Shown: positions 55,723 to 61,578 of the stretch, piece after piece
Layout: each line of letters opens with the position of its first letter
Position numbering within the stretch: the first letter of the stretch is position 1
NCBI RefSeq assembly: GCF_000227685.2
Contig: NZ_CP007029.1
Coordinates: 656,501-720,500 of the forward strand
DNA: 64,000 nt
Reading direction: 5' to 3'
Origin: Thioalkalivibrio paradoxus ARh 1
GTDB lineage: Bacteria > Pseudomonadota > Gammaproteobacteria > Ectothiorhodospirales > Ectothiorhodospiraceae
The notes under the pieces: generated by a model
Told to the model about the DNA's origin: nothing
Seen by the model: only the letters and a program-made list of their open reading frames with translations
Database searches by the model: none
Position numbers and translations under genes: made by a program

Positions 55723-56073
55723 TCATCCGGAGGAACGTGGGTCGGCCTCCTGCAGCATGGTTCGAATGCAATCCTCCAATGCGGGAAGGTGTGTGTCGAT
55801 GACTGCGGCGATCGTCAGCGGATCGATTTCGCCCAGGTAGTTGTGGACCAGGATGTTGCGAAAACCGCTGATCTGGCGCCAGGGGATGTCGGGACAGAGC
55901 GCCTTCTGTCGATCTGGAAGCTGCTGGGTTGCTTCGGCCAGCGTCTGAAGATTGCGCAGGGCAGCATCGTAGAGGATGTCATCCTCGGCAATATCCCCAC
56001 GCGACTGGATTCGGCGAATCTTGGCGATCGCGTCGAGCACGTGCAGAGCGTAGGGTTCCCACGGCTTGTTCAC
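55723..56073 (-). CDS. hepT: HepT-type toxin (DUF86, HEPN ribonuclease)
   Basis: 116 residues of the DUF86 family: YALHVLDAIAKIRRIQ, DDILYDAALRNLQTLAEATQQLP, then the catalytic SGFRNILVHNYLGEID with the R-x4-6-H motif and the tyrosine two residues after the His that the partner enzyme modifies in characterised systems. It is a HEPN RNase toxin. The ATG overlaps the mntA stop (ATGA). The length is typical and the frame intact. Confidence 0.88.
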   Translation of the reverse strand: MNKPWEPYALHVLDAIAKIRRIQSRGDIAEDDILYDAALRNLQTLAEATQQLPDRQKALCPDIPWRQISGFRNILVHNYLGEIDPLTIAAVIDTHLPALEDCIRTMLQEADPRSSG

Positions 56074-56360
56074 AAGGCTACGGCCTCCTCGAGGACGCGA
56101 TCCCGGATGTGGCGATTCAGTTCATGTTCCGGCACCACGTCCACGTGCCTTTGAAGCAATTGGGACAGGTCCTCCGCCAGCGGCAGCCGTTGCGCAAACA
56201 GGTCGTAGCCACGAGAAAAGTCGACCAGAAAATCCACGTCGCTGTCGGGGCCCTCTTCGCCGCGCGCGACCGATCCAAACACGCGGATGCGGCGGGCACC
56301 GTAGCGCTCACCCAACGCACTGATTTCAGACTTCCTGTCGCGTAGTTCATCGAGCAGCAT
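56070..56360 (-). CDS. mntA: MntA-type nucleotidyltransferase antitoxin
   Basis: 96 residues. The active site IRVFGSVARGEEGPDSDVDFLVDF fits GS-x10-DxD, and the third Asp follows in HVDVVPE. In characterised pairs MntA adds AMP units to the HepT tyrosine and thus neutralises the toxin. The ATG at 56360 has GAGG eight bases upstream; the frame is open to 56429 but without a ribosome site. Operon with hepT (ATGA overlap). It is divergent from the second pair at 56532, with 170 bp between the two starts. Confidence 0.85.
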   Translation of the reverse strand: MLLDELRDRKSEISALGERYGARRIRVFGSVARGEEGPDSDVDFLVDFSRGYDLFAQRLPLAEDLSQLLQRHVDVVPEHELNRHIRDRVLEEAVAL

Positions 56361-56531
56361 GGCGACGACCTCACCTCGGCCCAGGAGAATGGATGCCGAG
56401 AGCATACGAGTACCGGCCATCCTGGGCAAAGGCGCTGGGGCCAGGAAACTGCAGCCGAGCCTTCGGTTGAAGTCGAGGCGTTCCGGGCCTGTGTTAAGCT
56501 GTTGTTATGCCACACCGTTCAGGAAAGTTCG

Positions 56532-56837
56532 ATGCGCCTGACAGCACAGCAACGCCGGGTCATCAGGCAAGCCGCCCTCGACTGCTTCGGGCCGGAGGCG
56601 CGCGTTATCCTGTTCGGGTCGCGTGCTGACGACACGGCACGTGGCGGCGATATCGACCTGCTGATCGAAACGCAGATCACCGACCCGGAAGAGATCGTCC
56701 ACGCGGAAATCCGTTTTCAGGTGCAGGTTCAGCAGGCGATCGGCGAACAGAAGATCGACCTGCTCGTGAACTATCCTGGGCGTGGCGAACACCCGCCGAT
56801 CTTTGCCATCGCCCAACGAACCGGGGTCAGGCTGTGA
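56532..56837 (+). CDS. minimal nucleotidyltransferase, MntA-like antitoxin
   Basis: 101 residues. ILFGSRADDTARGGDIDLLIE gives the same one-residue-shorter GS-x9-DxD motif as the paralogue at 19741-20040, and the two share MRL...Q starts and AQRTG C-termini. The third acidic residue lies in KIDLLVNY. AGGAAAG precedes the ATG. Its stop overlaps the GTG of the HepT-like gene (GTGA), so the operon layout is the same as at 19.2-20.0 kb. Confidence 0.82.
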   Translation: MRLTAQQRRVIRQAALDCFGPEARVILFGSRADDTARGGDIDLLIETQITDPEEIVHAEIRFQVQVQQAIGEQKIDLLVNYPGRGEHPPIFAIAQRTGVRL

Positions 56838-57307
56838 CCGACGCAGCAGCACAGCAGCTGGCAGATGCCTGGCGACAGTGTCAGCGGCACGCCCATCACC
56901 TGAGGCATGCCATGGCGTCCCTGAAGGACAAGCTTCCGCTGTCGGGCAGCCAGCTCGCCACTTTGGACGACGAAGCCGTTCAGGACCTCGACCAGTTCGT
57001 GCTGCGCTTCGGCAGGCTTCAGGATGCCATCGGCGCTCGGCTGCTACCGGCCGTGCTGCACGTTCTCCAGGAGCCTTTCGAAGACAGGCCGATGATCGAC
57101 AAGCTGAACCGCCTGGAGAAGCTGGGTTTTCTCCAGAGTAGTGAAGAGTGGCAGCGCCTCCGAGCGATTCGGAACCGCTTTTCCCATGACTACCCTGACG
57201 ACCCCGACAAGAACGCCGCGCTGCTCAATGTGGCGTTCCAGTCGGTAGACGATGTCATGGCCATCCTGCGGCGAATCGAGCAGAAAATGGCCCTGCCGCC
57301 AATCTGA
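56834..57307 (+). CDS. HepT-like toxin / nucleotidyltransferase-partner protein
   Basis: 157 residues, all helical. RFGRLQDAIGARLLPAVLHVL and DKLNRLEKLGFLQSSEEWQRLRAIRNRFSHDYPDDPD are typical; RNRFSHDYPDD carries the R-x4-H HEPN motif. It belongs to the same longer subfamily as the protein at 19226-19744 and differs from DUF86 HepT. GTG start in a GTGA overlap with the nucleotidyltransferase gene. RNase activity is inferred. Confidence 0.78.
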   Translation: MTDAAAQQLADAWRQCQRHAHHLRHAMASLKDKLPLSGSQLATLDDEAVQDLDQFVLRFGRLQDAIGARLLPAVLHVLQEPFEDRPMIDKLNRLEKLGFLQSSEEWQRLRAIRNRFSHDYPDDPDKNAALLNVAFQSVDDVMAILRRIEQKMALPPI

Positions 57308-57310
57308 CGG

Positions 57311-57484
57311 CGGCAGCTGGTAAAGGAAATCGACGCGGGCAGACTTCCACACCGGATGGTCGGAGCCGCCCGCCGGATCGCCTTCGAGGATCTGTTGGCG
57401 TACGGGCGTGAGATGCGCCCCAGGCAGGGCGCTGCTCTGGAACGCATGGCCGAGAACGCGCGCGAACTCGGTCCGGATGAATGA
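57311..57484 (+). pseudogene. excisionase-type antitoxin remnant
   Basis: The C-terminal 57 codons of the same antitoxin family as 58590-59060: VKEIDAGRLPHRMVGAARRI, then FEDLLAYGREMRPRQGAALE and RMAENARELGPDE. Base-level identity to the intact copy is high. The N-terminal ~100 residues are missing and no PIN toxin follows. It begins directly after the HepT-like stop. Confidence 0.7.
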
Positions 57485-57540
57485 CGTGATGCACTCCCCT
57501 GTCTTACGATGACAGAACCAATCCCATTCATGGCCAACAC

Positions 57541-57831
57541 ATGAAACCCTCCATGGCCCTTGCGCTCAACCGGAATGCCGTTCGCGAGAGAATCGGGCGT
57601 TACCCGGCCACAAACCCTCGGGTGTTCGGGTCGGCGCTTCATGGCACCGACGAGGAGGGAAGCGACCTGGACCTTCTCGTGGACGCACTTCCCGGCGCGA
57701 CCCTGTTCGACCTCGGAGGCTTGCAGGTCGAGTTGGAGGAGTTGCTCGGTGTGCATGTCGATCTCCTGACACCCGGGGACCTGCCCGCGAAGGTCCGCGC
57801 CAGGGTGCTGAGCGAGGCTCGACCGGTTTGA
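57541..57831 (+). CDS. MntA-type nucleotidyltransferase
   Basis: 96 residues. RVFGSALHGTDEEGSDLDLLVDA fits GS-x10-DxD and the third Asp lies in HVDLLTPGDLP. A sequence typical of MNT antitoxins that pair with DUF86 HepT proteins. The stop overlaps the TTG start of a broken hepT (TTGA). The antitoxin is intact while its toxin is destroyed. ATG at 57553 is an alternative start. Confidence 0.82.
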   Translation: MKPSMALALNRNAVRERIGRYPATNPRVFGSALHGTDEEGSDLDLLVDALPGATLFDLGGLQVELEELLGVHVDLLTPGDLPAKVRARVLSEARPV

Positions 57832-57905
57832 CCGAGAACCGCCTTTCCGACTACCTCGACCACATGCGGCAGCCAATGCCGGCGCGTTCGTCGAAGGACC
57901 TGCAA
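57828..57905 (+). pseudogene. frameshifted hepT stump
   Basis: TENRLSDYLDHMRQ is the N-terminus of a DUF86 HepT toxin. Homology then continues in another frame (AANAGAFVEG), so there is a frameshift near 57872, and it stops at about 57905, where phage-gene sequence begins. Confidence 0.6.
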
Positions 57906-58404
57906 GCACCGCTCCGCCGAGACCATCGATCGTGTGATGGCGGTGATCGCCCAGACGCCGCAACAGACCTACCAGATCCTGACCAAGCGCGCCGAGCGGC
58001 TGCCTGCGTACTTCCGCCATCGCAGCTGCCCGCCGAACGTATGGCTGGGGGTGTCGGTGGAAGACCGGCAGTACGGTCTGCCGCGCATCGATCGGCTGCG
58101 CGAAGTGGAGGCACGGATCCGCTTCCTCTCCGTGGAGCCGTTGCTGGAGGACCTCGGCACCCTGGACCTGACCGGAATCCACTGGGTCATCGTCGGTGGC
58201 GAATCCGGCCCGCGAGCCAGGCACATGCGCCCCGAGTGGGTCGGTAACGTGCGCCGCCAAGCCGAGGCCAGCGGCGCGGCCTTCTTCTTCAAGCAGTGGG
58301 GGGGCCGGGGCGCCGACGGCCGCAGGCGGGCGAAAAAGGCGAATGGTCGTCTGCTGAACGGGAGGACTTGGGACGAGACTCCGGGTCGTTGGGTTGGAGG
58401 CTGA
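57906..58404 (+). pseudogene. 5'-truncated phage Gp37/Gp68-family (DUF5131) gene
   Basis: About 160 residues of the C-terminal part: AQTPQQTYQILTKRAERL, NVWLGVSVEDRQYG, ARIRFLSVEPLLEDLG, then HWVIVGGESGPRARHMRPEWV and FFFKQWGG, all characteristic of the phage Gp37/Gp68 family (radical-SAM-related). The N-terminal part, including its Cys cluster, is missing, and the gene is fused to the broken hepT. A possible internal start is the GTG at 57934. Confidence 0.7.
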
Positions 58405-58487
58405 CGCTAAAAATCCCGTGATCAGATCTCGCACGCTGGGGGCGGTGGTACCGAGCGAGACTGACCCCCAACCTTCTGTGTGCTGCA

Positions 58488-58493
58488 TATAAT
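58488..58493 (+). promoter_or_regulatory. possible -10 box of the antitoxin/PIN module
   Basis: A perfect TATAAT lies about 100 bp before the antitoxin ATG. The -35 region is weak. The AT-rich stretch 58478-58530 contrasts with the GC-rich surroundings. Confidence 0.45.
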
Positions 58494-58589
58494 GCGCTTA
58501 TTGCGTTTATCGACTATGCTCGTTTTTCCGGGAAACGGGGTTGCGGATACGCCGCTTTCCGTGGATGTAGCTTCGAAGAGGTAACGACG

Positions 58590-59060
58590 ATGACGGCGGC
58601 TGATCGGGTGCGCGAGGTTTCGCCGCCACCCCTGTCCGAACAGGACAGGGAACTGGCGCGTGTCGCCCAGCGCTGCATCATGTCGGCGCTGGACCATTCC
58701 AGGGCCGCGGCCATCACGCTGACCACCGACACGGGCGAGCATCCGACGGTGGAAGTGCCCCCGGCGGCGCTGAAGCTAATCGGGCAGCTCCTGGGTGCGA
58801 TGAGCGAGGGACGCCCGATTGTGCTGATGCCGGCGAAACAGGAATTCACGACCGTGGAAGCGGCCCAATTTCTGAACGTGTCCCGTCCCTTCGTCGTCAA
58901 GGAGATCGACGCCGGCAGACTTCCCCACCGGATGGTCGGCACGCACCGCCGGATCGCCTTCGAGGATCTGCTGGCTTATGCGCGCGAGATGCGCGCCAAG
59001 CAGAGCGCTGCACTGGAGCGCATGGCCGAGAATGCGCGCGAACTCGGTTTGGACTACTGA
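58590..59060 (+). CDS. excisionase-fold antitoxin
   Basis: 156 residues. The C-terminal half is an excisionase-type (HTH_17) winged helix: EFTTVEAAQFLNVSRPFVVKEI, GRLPHRMVGTHRRIAFEDLLAY; then a helical tail (RMAENARELGLDY). The N-terminal half (EQDRELARVAQRCIMSALDH) is helical. Such proteins precede PIN toxins as antitoxins and probably autoregulate. The ATG has GAGG upstream. The PIN gene begins four bases after the stop. Two broken copies lie at 50364 and 57311. Confidence 0.82.
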   Translation: MTAADRVREVSPPPLSEQDRELARVAQRCIMSALDHSRAAAITLTTDTGEHPTVEVPPAALKLIGQLLGAMSEGRPIVLMPAKQEFTTVEAAQFLNVSRPFVVKEIDAGRLPHRMVGTHRRIAFEDLLAYAREMRAKQSAALERMAENARELGLDY

Positions 59061-59063
59061 CCC

Positions 59064-59528
59064 GTGGCGGGGAATGCCCGGTACACTGCAGTACTCGATG
59101 CCTGTGTCCTGGTTCCAATCGCGATGACCGATGCGCTGATGAGTCTGGCCACCGCAGGGCTGTTTGCGGCGAAGTGGACCACCCGCATTGAAATGGAGTG
59201 GCAGAATGCCCTGATCCGGATACGGCCGGATCTTGCCGGGCGCCTCGAGGTCAGGCGAGACAGCATGCGTGAGGCGATTCCGGACTGGGAGATTCCAGAA
59301 GCCGCCTGGACGTCTGTCGCCGTGGGCGTGACCCTTCCAGATCCCGATGATGTGCACGTGCTCGCCGCTGCCATTGTCGGTCATGCGGACTGCATCGTCA
59401 CATCGAACACGCGCGACTTTCCACCTGAGACCCTGTCCTCGTTCGGGCTGGAGGCGATGGACCCGGATCGATTCATCACCGCTCAGTGGGACCTGAATCC
59501 GGTCGTGGCCACGACCGCGTGCAAATAA
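59064..59528 (+). CDS. PIN-domain toxin, probably C-terminally truncated
   Basis: 154 residues from a GTG start. The PIN core is present: AVLDACVLVPIAMTDAL (first Asp), WTTRIEMEWQNAL (Glu), LPDPDDVHVLAAAIVGHAD (Asp pair) and IVTSNTRDF. In this family another ~30 residues usually follow the segment after LDLNP; here the frame ends PVVATTACK. The end coincides with a shift to AT-rich DNA at the reverse transcriptase gene, so the tail was probably cut by insertion of the neighbouring island. The catalytic residues are complete. Confidence 0.75.
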   Translation: MAGNARYTAVLDACVLVPIAMTDALMSLATAGLFAAKWTTRIEMEWQNALIRIRPDLAGRLEVRRDSMREAIPDWEIPEAAWTSVAVGVTLPDPDDVHVLAAAIVGHADCIVTSNTRDFPPETLSSFGLEAMDPDRFITAQWDLNPVVATTACK

Positions 59529-59569
59529 ATTCCTGCACCCTGGCCGGACGCTTTCCGACACAACGCAAC

Positions 59570-61255
59570 TCAGTAAATGGCTACTTCCTCCTCACCACCG
59601 TCATCCTCGTCATCGATCTCCACGATTTCAAAGCCGAAATCTTCATCAAAATCGGCCCTCAATCTCTCAGTTGTTCTGTTCTCTACCCGTCGGCGCCGCA
59701 AGACACTCGACACAGAGTCAAAGCCACTCTCGACTCGAAGAAAGCTGATCTTCTTGGCGATAATAGGTCCGAAGAAAGGGTGTTTCTCAATAAATCTGGA
59801 ATTGCCCGACGGGTTAACGCCCTGTCGCACGCACTCATATGCGTACAACCACATCGGGCCCTCAAGTCCAGCAGCATCGAGGGACATCGACCATAAACTG
59901 TAGTCTACATTTCCTCTAATTAAACCACGGGAGTCCGCTACATTGACAAGAATAGCCACCAGAGCATTATCAAGCTCAAACAGCGACGCAATCCTGGACG
60001 CTTCTAATTTTATCTCAAGCCTAATCAATGAGAATAAAAGCCAAATAATCTCACCTGTGCGATTCTCGCCTGCGAGCACGGCAAGTCGGCTCTCAATGAA
60101 ACTCTTTAGCTTTCCTCTTTCAACGTCGCCTCTCTGCATGGCCCTCAGAATTAGAACTTCTGCGAGAAACGACACCAATGTTGAGTTTCGGCGATAAGCG
60201 TTAATCAACTGACTTTGTATGTATCCCCAGTCGTCGGCAAAGACAAAAGCCGAACGCGCGTTTTGAAGCGCAAACTTCTCAACATTGATTTCTCGCTGCT
60301 CTTCGCTGACGCGGCCCACCTCATAGAAGAACCGTTGAAATGCCCGTTTGCTTAAGTCCTTTCTCGGAACGTGGGCGCGCACGGCCTCCTTCCATCCTGA
60401 GTTGAATCGAAAGGACGACGGAAATACCGCCGACTTGTCGTTGTTTAGCTCAAACTCGTAAACCCCGGCGGACTGTCGAGGGGCCGCAATGGCGGTCTCC
60501 CCGCTGATGTCTGGAGGGCAACCGATCGTGTAGTCGTCGACGTATCGGGAAGCATTCGGACTTTTAATATGCAACCGTCTGCGAAGCTCGAGATCTATAG
60601 CGGACGCTATAACTTCAGCTAAAAGACGTGATGTGTCAGGACCCACGGGAAGCCCAATCGTTTGGCCGCCCTGCGCATTTCGACATAGCAAATCGAGTAG
60701 GTTTCCATAGTGAGACGTGCTGGTATTTTTTTTGGCCCAAACCTTGCCATGAATCGCCCACGGGATAGCGTGGGTATATACAGTATGAAAGAATGCCCTG
60801 ATGTCAGCCACGGCAAAGCGTTCTAGACGGGAGGCAAGGTCGACTCTGAAATCATCACGTAGATCGACACTCGGTCGAACCAATGCGCGTTCGCCACGCC
60901 AATCAAATACCGGCGGAGAGGCGGATATTCCTGATCGTTTTGCGGCCGTACGTATCTTAATGAAGTTTCCGGCGATTGTATGGGATATTGCGAGATAGGA
61001 GATTGGGTTTATGATGCCATGTTTTCTGTCGTCATGTCGAAATCGAGGAAAATAGAATAAGCACGGCTCGGACTTAAACCTATGGTACGCGGGAGGGCCG
61101 TTCGTCTTGCCTGAGGGGATGGCGTTGATTGCTTTCCAGACTGATTGGCGATATCTTGCCAAGTCCTCCGAAACAAAGCATGGTGGGAGTTCTGGCGCAA
61201 AATACCCGTGAGACACCAGTCGGCGAAATCGCTCAGACTTAGTTTTTGCTGTCAC
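59570..61255 (-). CDS. Abi/UG-type (defence-associated) reverse transcriptase
   Basis: 561 residues. Polymerase motifs: motif A ADIRAFFHTVYTHAIPWAIHG with Asp at 151, motif B GLPVGPDTSRLL (201-212), motif C YVDD (238-241). The N-terminal region (FRRLVSHGYFAPELPPCF, AYHRFKSEPCLFYFPR) and the ~300-residue helical C-terminus resemble the AbiA/AbiK/DRT class, not group II, retron or DGR enzymes. Such proteins make untemplated or RNA-templated DNA and protect against phage. The GTG at 61255 is chosen over an in-frame start at 61333 because AAGGAG lies six bases upstream and GTGA overlaps the small upstream gene. The codon use is visibly AT-rich, marking recent transfer. The subtype cannot be assigned. 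Confidence 0.82.
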   Translation of the reverse strand: MTAKTKSERFRRLVSHGYFAPELPPCFVSEDLARYRQSVWKAINAIPSGKTNGPPAYHRFKSEPCLFYFPRFRHDDRKHGIINPISYLAISHTIAGNFIKIRTAAKRSGISASPPVFDWRGERALVRPSVDLRDDFRVDLASRLERFAVADIRAFFHTVYTHAIPWAIHGKVWAKKNTSTSHYGNLLDLLCRNAQGGQTIGLPVGPDTSRLLAEVIASAIDLELRRRLHIKSPNASRYVDDYTIGCPPDISGETAIAAPRQSAGVYEFELNNDKSAVFPSSFRFNSGWKEAVRAHVPRKDLSKRAFQRFFYEVGRVSEEQREINVEKFALQNARSAFVFADDWGYIQSQLINAYRRNSTLVSFLAEVLILRAMQRGDVERGKLKSFIESRLAVLAGENRTGEIIWLLFSLIRLEIKLEASRIASLFELDNALVAILVNVADSRGLIRGNVDYSLWSMSLDAAGLEGPMWLYAYECVRQGVNPSGNSRFIEKHPFFGPIIAKKISFLRVESGFDSVSSVLRRRRVENRTTERLRADFDEDFGFEIVEIDDEDDGGEEEVAIY

Positions 61256-61551
61256 AGGGTCTCCTTGGTCCAGTTTCCCGTCTTGAATACAGAAAAATAG
61301 GGTAGCAGCGACCCGACAACCGTTCTGCCGCATAGGACATCAAGTGCTCTAGCGAGCCAAATGGGTGCTAGAAGATCAATACGTTTTGGAGAAAAGGGCT
61401 GTGGGAGGGCGATGTTTTCTCGGAGGGCTCGTACATGGTCGAACACCACGACGCCGCGCCGCTTCCTGAACTGAAAGCCGCACATGCGTCGCCGAGCGAA
61501 AGGCAGGCCGAAGACGGTACAAAGATTAGTTAAGTGAGCAACGGCAGGCAC
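61252..61551 (-). CDS. small protein translationally coupled to the reverse transcriptase
   Basis: 99 residues, not recognised. It starts at a GTG (61551), 28 bp after the helicase stop, and its TGA overlaps the GTG of the reverse transcriptase (GTGA). The sequence has a basic, hydrophobic mix (FARRRMCGFQFRKRRG, RIDLLAPIWLARALDVL) and no signal peptide or clear membrane segment. The tight coupling on both sides is the main support; a ribosome site is weak. It could be an accessory subunit of the reverse transcriptase system, or a spurious frame in which the RT ribosome site happens to lie. Confidence 0.5.
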   Translation of the reverse strand: MPAVAHLTNLCTVFGLPFARRRMCGFQFRKRRGVVVFDHVRALRENIALPQPFSPKRIDLLAPIWLARALDVLCGRTVVGSLLPYFSVFKTGNWTKETL

Positions 61552-61578
61552 GCGGTTTCCATTAGTCGCATGAATCAG

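Noticed and set aside
55755-55775. GGTTCGAATGCAATCC, reminiscent of a tRNA T-loop
   Set aside because: It lies inside the coding sequence of hepT and no acceptor, D or anticodon stem can be formed around it.
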